This document shows, piece by piece, positions 7,201-16,638 of a stretch of DNA of 56,347 bases (position 1 is its first letter; every line of letters starts with the position of its first letter). Source of the stretch: Saccharospirillum sp. Its GTDB lineage: Bacteria > Pseudomonadota > Gammaproteobacteria > Pseudomonadales > Natronospirillaceae. Where the stretch lies: assembly GCA_022565595.1 (NCBI GenBank), contig JAIUML010000013.1, forward strand, positions 1 through 56,347. Direction: 5' to 3'. The translations under genes and the position numbers were made by a program. The notes below the pieces were generated by a model. It searched no databases, was not told where the DNA came from, and saw only the letters and a program-made list of their open reading frames with translations.

Positions 7201-9411
7201 ATGCCCTATACCGACGAACAGCAGCAAATACTGGCACATCCGGGCGGCCATGCCCGCATCATTGCCGTGGCCGGTTCCGGTAAAACGGCCACCTTGACCG
7301 GTTATCTGTCTCGAATTCTGGCAGCAGGTGCCAACCCGAGGCGCTTGCTGGTGCTGATGTACAACAAGGCCGCTCAGCAGGATTTCTCTCGGCGCTTGCA
7401 GCAGTTGTCGCCCAATCTGGCTTTGCCGGAAGTGCGCACCTTTCATTCCCTGGGTTATCGGTTGTATCAGCGACTGGTGCAGGAAGGTGATCTGACGCCT
7501 TTTCACCGGACTCTCCTGACCGACGCACAAGTGGAGCCCTTGGTCTGGCGCTGGTTGCGCGAATTGGCCGACGAAGATCTGGCAGAAGACATCCTCAATC
7601 GCAAAAAGAAATGGGTCGAACCAGCGATGACCTTTATCGAACTGGTCAAAAGCGGGCTGGATGATCCGGCCGAAGTGTTCGAGCAATCCGGTTTGCCCGC
7701 TCAATGTGCGATCTTTGTTGAGGTGTTTGAGCGCTTTGAACAATGGCGCAAGGATCAACGCAAGGTCACCTTCAGTGACCTGCTGTACGACCCGGTTTGT
7801 TGTTTCGAGGCCAACCCCGCTATCGCCCAACGCTATGCTGGTCATATGGCCGAAATCCTTGTGGACGAATACCAGGACATCAATCCCATCCAGCAGCGCC
7901 TGTTGCACCATCTGCATGGTGGGCGTGGGCAGCTTCTGGTGGTGGGTGACCCGGACCAGACCATCTACGAATTCCGCGGCTCGGAGCCTGGCCTGCTCAC
8001 CGATCACTTCAGCCAGACTTATACGCCCGTCACCGACTATCAACTCAGTTGGACCTTCCGCTACGGCCATTGCCTTAGCCTGATGGCGAACCAGTTGATG
8101 AGTCGACAGGCCTTTGTCGGCGCCGAACGGACGCTGTGTTTGTCCTACCCGGGCACACCCGATACTCAGGTGGAGGCGATTCGTACTGGTGACAGCGCTC
8201 AGACTGCCCTGGTAACCATACAAGGCTTGTCGGCCGAACACAGACTCTCGGACATCGCCGTGCTCAATCGGCTCTGGGCGAACTGTGCCCGACTCGAACT
8301 GCTGCTGTTGGCTGCCAACCTGCCTTACCACCTGGATCATCACCAGGGTGTTCTCGAACGCTACGAATTGCAGCCGTTCTGGGTCCTGCTTGATCTGGCC
8401 CAGGGAACTTTTGCCCAGTATGACGACGAACAGCGACGCCGCGCCTGGCGCACCATTCTGACGCAACCCTATCTGAAAATTCGTAAAACGGTGATAGATG
8501 AACTGGTCGAGCGCTTGCAAAGCGTCGCTCATGACACCGCCCGGCATCTGCGTAACGCCATTCCCGAATCGCTGTCGAGTTATCAGGCCGATCAACTGAT
8601 GACGCGTGCTCGACTGTTGCAGGAAGCGGAGGCAGGAAAGGGTAAAGCATCGGATCTTGTCAGTGGCTGGATTCGAGCCACCGACTACTACGAAGCGATG
8701 AAAGACAATGCGTTCTCGGTGCAGCAGGTCGATGACCAGACCGGCACCGTCAAGGCGTTCGCCACCTTTGTCGGCCAGCAAGGCTGGACCTCTGCCCAGG
8801 CGGCTCAGGCGTTGCGTGATTTACAGCAGCGCCGGGCTCATGCCGATCAGGACGCTGTGTACCTGACTTCCATTCACAAGGCCAAGGGTCGACAATGGCC
8901 GGTGGTGATCATCCCCGAGTTGAACGACCGCTTCTTTCCCTATCATCCTGAAGGTGATCTGAGTCGCCCCACCTCCGAAGCCAGTGAACGACGTCTGCTC
9001 TATGTCGCCATGACCCGGGCGCAACAACGACTCTTTTTGCTGACGCCAGACCAGAGCAGTGAAGACCCACCCAGCCCTTTCTGGAACAGCCTGCAATGGC
9101 AAGGCTGTCAGACACTGACCGAAGCGCTAAAGCGAGGCGACAGCGAAGTCACCCTGCCGGACTCAATGGATACCCTGATGGTGCAACGCTACCTCACCGC
9201 CATAGAGAAGCCATTGAGCGTGCACTGGCACGCGACAGCAACTGAACCTGGCCCGACCGAACTTGCCCCTCAGCGCGTGCATCACCGCAGCCTCGGTGTA
9301 GGTCGCGTCCTGGAGCAGGATCAACAACGCCTCACCATACGTTTTGTCAGCAACGGCAAAACCCGCCAGTTCGACCGCGAAACAGTCTGGCCATTACTGA
9401 CCTGGTTGTAA
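7201..9411 (+). CDS. UvrD/Rep-family superfamily 1 DNA helicase
   Basis: ATP-dependent 3'-5' DNA helicase of the UvrD/Rep/PcrA class. The 736-residue protein has motif I AVAGSGKTATL (residues 22-32), the Walker B motif VDEYQDINPIQQRLL, motif III GDPDQTIYEFRGS, a motif V/VI region with YLTSIHKAKGRQWPVVIIPELND and VAMTRAQQRLFLL, and a C-terminal beta-hairpin domain (LGVGRVLEQDQQRLTIRFV) like the RNA-polymerase-binding tail of PcrA/UvrD. It is close to UvrD in length but divergent, so it is probably a paralogue and not the mismatch-repair UvrD. The ATG at 7201 precedes the typical N-terminal Q-motif region (YTDEQQQILAHPGGHARI). It appears monocistronic. Confidence 0.92.
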   Translation: MPYTDEQQQILAHPGGHARIIAVAGSGKTATLTGYLSRILAAGANPRRLLVLMYNKAAQQDFSRRLQQLSPNLALPEVRTFHSLGYRLYQRLVQEGDLTPFHRTLLTDAQVEPLVWRWLRELADEDLAEDILNRKKKWVEPAMTFIELVKSGLDDPAEVFEQSGLPAQCAIFVEVFERFEQWRKDQRKVTFSDLLYDPVCCFEANPAIAQRYAGHMAEILVDEYQDINPIQQRLLHHLHGGRGQLLVVGDPDQTIYEFRGSEPGLLTDHFSQTYTPVTDYQLSWTFRYGHCLSLMANQLMSRQAFVGAERTLCLSYPGTPDTQVEAIRTGDSAQTALVTIQGLSAEHRLSDIAVLNRLWANCARLELLLLAANLPYHLDHHQGVLERYELQPFWVLLDLAQGTFAQYDDEQRRRAWRTILTQPYLKIRKTVIDELVERLQSVAHDTARHLRNAIPESLSSYQADQLMTRARLLQEAEAGKGKASDLVSGWIRATDYYEAMKDNAFSVQQVDDQTGTVKAFATFVGQQGWTSAQAAQALRDLQQRRAHADQDAVYLTSIHKAKGRQWPVVIIPELNDRFFPYHPEGDLSRPTSEASERRLLYVAMTRAQQRLFLLTPDQSSEDPPSPFWNSLQWQGCQTLTEALKRGDSEVTLPDSMDTLMVQRYLTAIEKPLSVHWHATATEPGPTELAPQRVHHRSLGVGRVLEQDQQRLTIRFVSNGKTRQFDRETVWPLLTWL

Positions 9412-9475
9412 GTCCGCCCTGAATCTCTGTGCGTATAAAAGGATTAAGTAATACAACGCAAGGGGGAGGAGGCCA

Positions 9476-10009
9476 GTGTGGAAAGCATCCATCGTAACAG
9501 CCTTGATGGCTTTGATTGTGAGCGGCTGTAGCAGTATGACTGTCATGACCTATGAAGACAGCGAACCGGTGTTTGATCCGGTAGCCTTTTTTAATGGACC
9601 TATGGTGGCCGAGGGCATCGTTTTGAGCCGCAGTGGCAAGGTAACTCGCCACTTCAATGCCACCATTGATGCCCGTTGGGACGAAAATGGCGGTGTACTT
9701 GACGAGGTTTTCGAATGGAGTGATGGAGAAGAACAGACACGCGTCTGGACTTTTGAGCGGGTCGACGAACAGACCTATATCGGCCGTGCCGGCGATGTAG
9801 TGCGACCAGCGCAAATGCGTTTCGCCGGGAATGCCATCAACATGAAATACGTCCTGGCGGTGCCGATGTCCAACGGCCGAACCATCAATGTGACCATGGA
9901 CGACTGGCTCTACATGGTCAACGACCAGACGCTGATCAACGTCACTGAAATGACTAAGTTCGGGTTCAAGGTGGGTGAAGTCATACTGACCATGCGCCGC
10001 CTGCAATAG
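9476..10009 (+). CDS. DUF3833-type lipoprotein
   Basis: A 177-residue predicted lipoprotein. The signal peptide runs to the lipobox VSGC (Cys18). The rest is a single beta-rich domain matching the DUF3833 type: VAFFNGPMVAEGIVLSRSGKVTRHF early on, R/D-rich strands in the middle, and WLYMVNDQTLINVTEMTKFG near the end. The function of the family is unknown to me. The start is GTG with a strong AGGGGGAGGAGG ribosome site immediately upstream. It stands alone between the helicase and exchanger genes on the same strand. Confidence 0.82.
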   Translation: MWKASIVTALMALIVSGCSSMTVMTYEDSEPVFDPVAFFNGPMVAEGIVLSRSGKVTRHFNATIDARWDENGGVLDEVFEWSDGEEQTRVWTFERVDEQTYIGRAGDVVRPAQMRFAGNAINMKYVLAVPMSNGRTINVTMDDWLYMVNDQTLINVTEMTKFGFKVGEVILTMRRLQ

Positions 10010-10091
10010 CAGAACTTTGTGTGGCGACTACTGTGATTTTAACCGCCACTCTGGCTTAATACGCGCCATATTCGCTGCGTAGTGTTTAACA

Positions 10092-11072
10092 ATGTTTCTA
10101 GCGTGGGTTGCCGTTCTAATCGGCCTCGCCAGCCTGGTCTGGAGTGCCGATCGTTTCGTTGATGGTGCTTCGGCAACGGCCAGGTATCTGGGCATGTCAC
10201 CCTTGCTGATCGGCATGATCATCATCGGTTTTGGTACCTCGGCGCCAGAGATGATTGTGTCGGCGTTTGCTGCATCCGCTGGTAACCCTGGCCTGGCTCT
10301 GGGTAACGCCTATGGCTCCAACATCGCCAATATAGGCCTGGTGATCGGTCTTGTTGCACTCATTGCTCCGATCAATGTGCATTCGCAGGTGATACGGCGT
10401 GAGCTTCCCATTCTACTGAGCATTACCCTTCTGGCCGGTTGGCAATTATTGAATGGCGAACTGAGCCGATTGGATGCCTTTATCTTGTTGTTGGTGTTTT
10501 TCGGGGTGATGGGCTGGTCAGTTCTTCAAGCACGAAAACAACCGCAGGATGTTTTAGGTGCTTCCATGAATGCCGAGTTGGAAGACTTGCATCTGACTCT
10601 GCGTCAGGCCCTGTTCTGGCTGATATTGGGGCTGGTTGTTTTGATTATCAGTTCCCGTGTGCTGGTTTGGGGTGCTGTCAGCGTTGCTCAGAGCCTCGGC
10701 GTCAGTGATTTGATCATCGGTCTGACGGTAGTGGCTATTGGAACTTCTTTGCCGGAACTGGCGTCCTCCATAGCGGCCATTCGCAAGCAGGAGCACGATC
10801 TGGCCCTTGGCAATATAGTGGGTTCCGGGTTGTTCAATACATTGGCCGTAGTCGGTATAGCGGCGGCGATTCATCCGCTACAACCAGAGCCGGAGGTCTT
10901 GCTGCGCGACTGGAGTCTGATGCTGGCGTTGACGCTCGGCCTGTTGATAATGGGCATTGGCTGGCGTGGACGTCAGGGGCGAATTAATCGTTGGGAAGGG
11001 GGCGTTTTGTTGATGGTTTATGGCATTTATATGGCTTACCTGGTGCGCTCGGCCTTGTTGGCCAACCTCTGA
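10092..11072 (+). CDS. Calcium/sodium antiporter (CaxA/YrbG family)
   Basis: Inner-membrane cation exchanger of the CaCA superfamily, 326 residues with about ten membrane segments. Both alpha repeats are visible: the first around GFGTSAPEMIVSAFAA followed by LALGNAYGSNIANIGLVIG, the second around AIGTSLPELASSIAA followed by LALGNIVGSGLFNTLAVVG. The conserved G-T-S-x-P-E signatures carry the ion-binding glutamates, both present. In E. coli YrbG sits beside arabinose-phosphate isomerase and LPS-transport genes; here those neighbours are absent. Confidence in the family is high; the exact ion is inferred. Confidence 0.93.
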   Translation: MFLAWVAVLIGLASLVWSADRFVDGASATARYLGMSPLLIGMIIIGFGTSAPEMIVSAFAASAGNPGLALGNAYGSNIANIGLVIGLVALIAPINVHSQVIRRELPILLSITLLAGWQLLNGELSRLDAFILLLVFFGVMGWSVLQARKQPQDVLGASMNAELEDLHLTLRQALFWLILGLVVLIISSRVLVWGAVSVAQSLGVSDLIIGLTVVAIGTSLPELASSIAAIRKQEHDLALGNIVGSGLFNTLAVVGIAAAIHPLQPEPEVLLRDWSLMLALTLGLLIMGIGWRGRQGRINRWEGGVLLMVYGIYMAYLVRSALLANL

Positions 11073-11276
11073 ATTTGGCCTGATTCTCTGAAAACAGGGT
11101 TTAAAATTCATTATTTCAGGGTTCAACAGTTAAACAGTTAACAATTTCACCATTGAAACCGTGAAATACCTTGGTTCTGACCGGGAAGCAGGTAAACTCT
11201 TTGTAATCTACTATAAGGGTTGTCTCCAGAAACACGCTGGTTTCAGCTAAAAAACCGGGTTGGAATAATCTACAAA

Positions 11277-12239
11277 ATGGTCAAGGAACGTGAAATCAGA
11301 ACCGGCCCGGGGCAACCCGGGTTGTGGCGGCTCGCAGTGGTGACGTTACTGTCGGCATTGCTGATGGTGTTGGCCGGCTGCCGAATGGATGTTATGGACG
11401 ATACCAATACCAGCAATGCTGTGCGCTATGCACCCACTCCGCTGTTGCTGGATCAACCCTCGGCTTTTTCCATTACCGATCATAGCCCACTGCGTGGAGC
11501 AACGGTTCAAGCACTGAACCGCGAAGTCATGATCAGTTTCGATGCGCCATTACTTGCAGCCACCGTGACCAACAGCAGTGTGCGTCTCTGGCAGGATCGT
11601 CAACTGGTGGCCGCCAACCTGGTTTACGTTAATGATACGCGTACCGTCCGTCTGGTACCGCGCCAGCCTTTGTTGCCCAATCGTCAATATCGGGTAGAAA
11701 TAACCTCCCGACTGCTTGCTGAAACGGGCGACCCCTTTGCCGGAGCCGAATGGGTATTCACTACCGCCGGTAAAATCGGGGCAACTCGCCAGAGCACGAT
11801 CGATCTCTGCGGTAGCGAAGAAGCGCTGGCCATGCTCGATGCCATCAATCAGGCTCGCCTCAATGGCCGTCAGTGCGGTGTACACGCCATGCCTGCCGTT
11901 GCGCCCCTGGCCTACCAGTGCCAATTGGCAGAAGTGGCAGAAAGCCATGCTGATGATATGGCGCGTTACCAGGTGCTCAGTCATTTATCCAGCGACGGAA
12001 TGAGCCTGGCAGATCGTTACCAGACCTTTGGTATCGCATGGCAACGTCTGGCTGAGAATATCGCCGCCACCTCGACGGATTCAATGTCATCGGTCATGTC
12101 CAAATGGCTTGGCAGTGAACCCCATTGTAAAACCTTGCTTGATCCTGAATTGACCCATTTCGGTATGGGACGGACTCAGGGTGGCAACTTCCAATTCTGG
12201 GTGCAAAACTTCGCCTCAGGTGTCCAGGAAGTGGATTAG
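11277..12239 (+). CDS. Lipoprotein with Ig-like and CAP/SCP domains
   Basis: A 320-residue exported protein. The signal peptide ends at LMVLAGC, a lipobox. It is followed by an Ig-like domain of the Big_5 type (PLRGATVQALNREVMISFDA ... PNRQYRVEITSRLLAETGDP) and a CAP domain (about 190-310). The CAP domain shows ALAMLDAINQARLNG at its start, HADDMARYQVLSHLS with the conserved histidine, and WLGSEPHCKTLLDPELTHFG. CAP proteins are secreted and bind lipids or act on envelope targets; the bacterial role is mostly unknown. I prefer the ATG at 11277, because the open frame upstream begins with a TTG and would put 19 charged or polar residues before the signal peptide. Confidence 0.85.
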   Translation: MVKEREIRTGPGQPGLWRLAVVTLLSALLMVLAGCRMDVMDDTNTSNAVRYAPTPLLLDQPSAFSITDHSPLRGATVQALNREVMISFDAPLLAATVTNSSVRLWQDRQLVAANLVYVNDTRTVRLVPRQPLLPNRQYRVEITSRLLAETGDPFAGAEWVFTTAGKIGATRQSTIDLCGSEEALAMLDAINQARLNGRQCGVHAMPAVAPLAYQCQLAEVAESHADDMARYQVLSHLSSDGMSLADRYQTFGIAWQRLAENIAATSTDSMSSVMSKWLGSEPHCKTLLDPELTHFGMGRTQGGNFQFWVQNFASGVQEVD

Positions 12240-12306
12240 CAACGGTTTTTTTCACGCCTTTTTATTTTTCGGACTACACTGGAACGATATGCTCCAGATG
12301 AGTTGA

Positions 12307-14862
12307 ATGCCTCTAGTTGTAGAGCCTTCTGGTCTTCTAACCGAAAAAGGAAGCGGCTGCTTGACCTTTCGAAGTGTTCCAGGTTGCCTATCAGGCTTGC
12401 TATGCATTGGCTGGTTATGGCTGGCCACGGTCTCTACAGCAACCGCAGACACTGATGGCTGGTTGGCTGGAGCGGATGCCGTCTGGGTGGATTCCACTGG
12501 AGTGGCAACACCAGAGCGTGCTCGGAGCGCCCTGGAAGCCTCTACGCTCGAGCAGGTGCCACCACTCAGTCTCTCGCCTGTCTGGATACGCTATCGTCTC
12601 TTCTTGCCCAATGATGCCAGCCCCGTGTGGGTATTGAGCAATGAAAACCCCATCGTAGCCACAACCGATGTGCATCTTTTCGACGCCAATGGCCAACTGC
12701 TGCAAAGCCTGGCCTTGGGGCATCGGGCTGAGAAACCTGAATCGTCCCACTTGCAGCGTCAACAGGCCCGCCTGATGCTGGAACCGGGTCGGGCTTATGA
12801 GCTGCTGGTCAAACTGGAAAGCAGTACTCCTTTAACGGTTGCCCTTCGTTGGCTGCCGGAAGCCGACCTGAGTACCTACAATCAGCACCGTTATGCGCGC
12901 TACTGGGTCATGATGTCGGTGGCGCTGGCCATGTTCCTGTTCAATGCTGTCCTGTTGCTGGGTAGACGTGATGCTGCCTATGGCTGGTTCATGGCGTTTC
13001 ATGGGGTGGTCGTGTTTTACTTTGCTGGCTTGACTGGCTATGGCTACCTGTTCATGACAGCGTCTGCCGTGCAATGGGTCGCCAACCACATTATGACGCT
13101 CAATTTCCTGCTCTTGTTCCTGCTGTTTCGTTTCTCCATGAGCTATTTGTCGCAGCCAGAGACCCAGTCCATCCGGTTGCCGGGCTGGTTAAGCAAGGCG
13201 ATTCCGGCCGTCCTGTTTGCAGGGGCTTTGCTCAGCCTGCTCGTTGAAGATCTGGTCCTGTTCCCCTTCTATGTGGTAGCTCAGTTACTGACATTTTTGC
13301 CCATTTTCTGGCTTTGTTGGCGCCATGCGCAAACAGGCTACTCACCAGCATGGTTGATACTGGCATCGATCGTCATTCAGCTTGCGGGCGGTACCCTGGC
13401 CACCCTGGCCTACATGGGGCTGCTGGCACCGAACCTGCTGCTATTGAACGCCTTTTTTGTCAGCACCGTTGTCGAACTCTTGTTGATGTCTTTCGCTGTA
13501 GTGGTGCGCATGCGCTTTCTCGAGGCCCGTCAGCAAGCACAGATGTTGCGTGATTCGGATACGGAATTGCCCAATCTGCTCTACCTGGACAGAGTGCTTG
13601 TCAGCCAATGGCCGAGCTTGCGCAGCCGTTTGAAACACCCCATGGTATTGATGATAGAGCTTTCCGGGTTCAAGTCGGCTTTGCAACTGATGGGTCCTGG
13701 CTTGTCGCAACAGCTCTGGAAGCAGGCCGTGAACGACTGGAACGATGCCCTGCTTGATCTCCCCTGGGCGGTCCCTTTGCCGAATTTTGAACGCCAGGTA
13801 ACGGTGCTGATCTGGTCGCGGTCGAGCTTACTGTTGCTGGCCGACTGTGCAGACCTCAACAGGGTAGAGCGGGATCTGGCCAGGATGCGTTGGCGGTCGC
13901 TGGAGGTAGAAGAGCAAAGCCACGAGTTGGAGGCGCGGCTGGCGGCCTATCCGATTGGCGAGAACGAGGTCAGCCTGGATGAAGCCCTGCGCAAGCTCAG
14001 TGTCGCTCAGGTAACCGGTACCCAACAAAGACGTTTTTTTCAGGTCTACGAACCGGCACAGGATGCCTACTTCAACCGGCAGAACCAGTTGCTTCGGGCT
14101 CTGCATAGAGCCATAGAGCGCGATGAACTCTGTTGCTACGTGCAACCCATATTGGATCTGCACAGTGACAGCATTGTCGGGGGTGAGGTGCTGTTGCGAT
14201 GGCAACATGAGCAGTTTGGCTGGGTATCGCCAGCCGAGTTTATTCCCCTTGCTGAACAAATGGACTGGATGAGTGACATCACGCTCTGGGTGTTTCGCCA
14301 GGTGGCTCATTGGCAGCAAAGCACAACGCGCAAATTACCGTTGTCGGTCAACCTCTCGGTGCTGGATCTGGAGATCGAAAAGGATCGCACGGATCTGGCT
14401 CAGGCGCTTCAGGGCATGAACCTGGATCTGAGTTTGCTGAAAGTTGAGGTAACCGAGACGGTGCTCATGAAGGAGCCCGAGGATTGCGTCAGAAGCCTGA
14501 ATCGATTGCGGCAGCTGGGCTGTCAGATCAGCATCGATGACTTCGGCACTGGCTACAGCTCTCTGGCCTATTTGAGTCGCACTCAGCCCGATGAAGTGAA
14601 AATTGACCGGGCCTTTATCAAATCGCTCACCGCCTCAAATGTCGATCGGCGCATCGTCAGCGCCATCGTGCAGTTGGCCAGGGGCATTGGTGCGCAGGTC
14701 GTCGCCGAAGGGGTGGAAGATGCGTCCAGCCTGAAGGACTGCATTCAACTCGGCATTGATCGGGCTCAGGGCTTCGGTATCGCCCGCCCTATGCCTCTGG
14801 AAGACTTCGAGGGCTGGCTCAACGATTACCTTCTCTTTGCCTCACAATCCTCCCTGAGGTAG
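12307..14862 (+). CDS. 7TM sensor protein with degenerate GGDEF and EAL phosphodiesterase
   Basis: An 851-residue membrane protein likely to degrade cyclic-di-GMP in response to an external cue. Order: signal peptide; periplasmic 7TMR-DISM-type beta domain (about 70-190, with PVWIRYRLFLPNDASPVWVL); seven membrane helices (about 200-400); a GGDEF-like domain that has lost its catalytic motif; and a C-terminal EAL domain (about 595-840). In the EAL domain the signature reads EVL in place of EAL (GGEVLLRW). The other catalytic residues are present: SVNLS, EVTETVLM, IDDFGTGYSSL, DEVKIDRAFI, AEGVED and RAQGFG. It is therefore probably active as a phosphodiesterase. It is convergent with the next gene, 9 bp apart. 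Confidence 0.92.
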   Translation: MPLVVEPSGLLTEKGSGCLTFRSVPGCLSGLLCIGWLWLATVSTATADTDGWLAGADAVWVDSTGVATPERARSALEASTLEQVPPLSLSPVWIRYRLFLPNDASPVWVLSNENPIVATTDVHLFDANGQLLQSLALGHRAEKPESSHLQRQQARLMLEPGRAYELLVKLESSTPLTVALRWLPEADLSTYNQHRYARYWVMMSVALAMFLFNAVLLLGRRDAAYGWFMAFHGVVVFYFAGLTGYGYLFMTASAVQWVANHIMTLNFLLLFLLFRFSMSYLSQPETQSIRLPGWLSKAIPAVLFAGALLSLLVEDLVLFPFYVVAQLLTFLPIFWLCWRHAQTGYSPAWLILASIVIQLAGGTLATLAYMGLLAPNLLLLNAFFVSTVVELLLMSFAVVVRMRFLEARQQAQMLRDSDTELPNLLYLDRVLVSQWPSLRSRLKHPMVLMIELSGFKSALQLMGPGLSQQLWKQAVNDWNDALLDLPWAVPLPNFERQVTVLIWSRSSLLLLADCADLNRVERDLARMRWRSLEVEEQSHELEARLAAYPIGENEVSLDEALRKLSVAQVTGTQQRRFFQVYEPAQDAYFNRQNQLLRALHRAIERDELCCYVQPILDLHSDSIVGGEVLLRWQHEQFGWVSPAEFIPLAEQMDWMSDITLWVFRQVAHWQQSTTRKLPLSVNLSVLDLEIEKDRTDLAQALQGMNLDLSLLKVEVTETVLMKEPEDCVRSLNRLRQLGCQISIDDFGTGYSSLAYLSRTQPDEVKIDRAFIKSLTASNVDRRIVSAIVQLARGIGAQVVAEGVEDASSLKDCIQLGIDRAQGFGIARPMPLEDFEGWLNDYLLFASQSSLR

Positions 14863-14871
14863 CCAGCTAGA

Positions 14872-15663
14872 TCAATAACAGTAACGTACCGGGAAGGCCT
14901 GGTTCTGAAAGCTGAAAAAGGCATTTTGCGCTACCTGAACCGTCACTCTGGCCTGGAAGCGAAAACTGGCGGTATCGACCATGAAGTCGAGCCTATCCTG
15001 AGCTCTGGCAACACCGGGTTTGAACGGCGGAGTCCAGTCGACATCGTAGCTTTCCCACAGCGTCACCGTCACCGGTATTTGCCCATTCAGGTCGGCTTCG
15101 GCGGCGTTGTTGATCTGTTGCATCAACTGCCGTAGTGGCAAATTGATTTCGCTATCGCCTCTGGACAGACTGCGGTTCAGGGTCCAGCTCTCATTACCGC
15201 AGTGAGCGGTGAAAGACCAGCCTCTCGGTCTATTGGTTTCGCCCCGAACCGACAGTGTGAGCTCGTCTTCTCTATTGAACAATTGCCCTCTCAGCGATTC
15301 GGTACCCCTTAGATACACCGGCTCACCAATGGGCAGATCGAGTGTGCCAAAGCCATCCAGAATCAACCGATAAGGGCCCAATTCCGGGTCGAGCTCCAGA
15401 CGGTAATGCCCGGTTTGAGCGCCGCGATTCATGGCGATGATTTCGCCACCACTGGTCAAAACCTCTGGCCGGTTGGCATCGGCATTCACCTTGCGTTGCC
15501 AGAAGCCACTGCGCAGATCAGTGCGCAAGTCGACCCGATCGGGTTGATGCTGGTAATCGACAGTCGCGCTGAGCTTTTCCGGATCAACTCTGTCTATTGG
15601 AACCGCACTGCAGCCAGCCAGCAGCGCCAGGGTTGCCAGCACTGAAAAGGTCACTCTGATCAT
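14872..15663 (-). CDS. Unrecognised lipoprotein
   Basis: I do not recognise this 263-residue protein. It begins with a lipoprotein signal (MIRVTFSVLATLALLAGC) and is otherwise beta-rich and hydrophilic, with two cysteines late in the chain (HCGNESW and the final RYCY) that might form a disulphide. The last residues are unusually aromatic (AFFSFQNQAFPVRYCY). I chose the ATG at 15663; a TTG two codons earlier is also possible. It diverges from the alpha/beta hydrolase gene and converges on the EAL gene, so it is probably transcribed alone. Confidence 0.75.
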   Translation of the reverse strand: MIRVTFSVLATLALLAGCSAVPIDRVDPEKLSATVDYQHQPDRVDLRTDLRSGFWQRKVNADANRPEVLTSGGEIIAMNRGAQTGHYRLELDPELGPYRLILDGFGTLDLPIGEPVYLRGTESLRGQLFNREDELTLSVRGETNRPRGWSFTAHCGNESWTLNRSLSRGDSEINLPLRQLMQQINNAAEADLNGQIPVTVTLWESYDVDWTPPFKPGVARAQDRLDFMVDTASFRFQARVTVQVAQNAFFSFQNQAFPVRYCY

Positions 15664-15803
15664 GGTCAATCGCTCGAAGATGAAAAATACAGTTGAAACC
15701 TATAATCTCACAACCCTGGGCGCGGGGCGACCAGCCCGGCCAGGTGTTTACCGGAAATTTTTTGTTGAGGGGCAGGATGGCAGGCACAGGAGGAGATGAT
15801 TCG

Positions 15804-16424
15804 ATGAAATTTGATGGGCCTGAGGGTGGGCCCTTGTTGATACTGGCACACGGTGCCGGTGCCCCCATGGATTCGGACTTCATGAATCGCATGACAGCTC
15901 TGCTCAATGAGCAGGGCATTCGCATCGGGCGTTTCGAGTTTCCCTATATGGCAGAGCGTCGAACAAGCGGCAAAAAACGGCCACCGGATCGCGCGCCCAG
16001 GCTATTGGCGCATTTCCGCGAGGTGTTGGATCAGGTTGAGTCGCCGGTCTTTATCGGTGGTAAATCCATGGGCGGTCGTATGGCTACGATGCTGGCCACT
16101 GAGGTTCCGGTAAAGGGGGTCTGTGTGCTCGGTTACCCCTTTCATGCACCGGGCAAGGAAACTCCGCGTATCGATCACTTTGCCGACCTGCAATGCCCTG
16201 TATTAATTTGCCAGGGCGAACGTGACCCCATGGGGCAACGCGCTGAGGTGGAAGGCTACGATCTCGGTCAGGCCGTAGAATTGCATTGGCTTGGCGACGG
16301 TAACCATGATCTGGCGCCGCGCAAGGCCAGTGGCCTGAGCGCAGAGCAGAATTGGCTGTCTGCCGCGCAAGCCATCGGCGACTTTATCAGGAGAGCCGTT
16401 TCGCAGCATACCACTGCAAAATGA
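15804..16424 (+). CDS. Alpha/beta hydrolase, KANL3/Tex30 type
   Basis: A 206-residue cytoplasmic alpha/beta hydrolase. The oxyanion strand reads PLLILAHGAGAPMDS, the nucleophile elbow GGKSMGGRMA, the acid lies in CQGERDPMG and the histidine in GDGNHDLAPR, giving a complete Ser-Asp-His triad. The sequence matches the small KANL3/Tex30-like family; the natural substrate is not known. I place the start at the ATG at 15804 because AGGAGG lies 10 bases before it. An ATG at 15777 and a TTG at 15693 are in frame upstream but add residues that family members lack. Confidence 0.86.
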   Translation: MKFDGPEGGPLLILAHGAGAPMDSDFMNRMTALLNEQGIRIGRFEFPYMAERRTSGKKRPPDRAPRLLAHFREVLDQVESPVFIGGKSMGGRMATMLATEVPVKGVCVLGYPFHAPGKETPRIDHFADLQCPVLICQGERDPMGQRAEVEGYDLGQAVELHWLGDGNHDLAPRKASGLSAEQNWLSAAQAIGDFIRRAVSQHTTAK

Positions 16425-16437
16425 ACGGTGATTGCCA

Positions 16438-16455
16438 GTTGAACCAGTGTTCAAC
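16438..16455. other. Perfect hairpin after the hydrolase gene
   Basis: GTTGAAC cagt GTTCAAC is a perfect 7-bp stem just past the hydrolase stop codon. No T-rich run follows, so it may be an operator or mRNA-end structure and not a simple terminator. The rest of the 214-bp gap to slyD shows nothing I can name. Confidence 0.4.
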
Positions 16456-16638
16456 CAAGGGCTCTTCCTTTCCTGATGCTGCCATGGCTGGTATTCTAAC
16501 GGGCTGAGTGTTGACCACCGACTTTGATCAACCAGGAGTTGCGGTACGAAACCGGTCACACACCTCGGCCTCCCTTGCATAAACTGGGGCCATACATTCT
16601 CAGGCTGTTCCATCAGCCAACTCCAACAGGAGCCTCCT

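Noticed and set aside
7060-8781. A 573-codon open frame antisense to the helicase gene
   Set aside because: The helicase motifs on the plus strand are unambiguous; the reverse frame has no domain or ribosome site.
11220-11276. N-terminal extension of the CAP lipoprotein from a TTG
   Set aside because: It would place polar residues before the signal peptide; the ATG at 11277 fits better.
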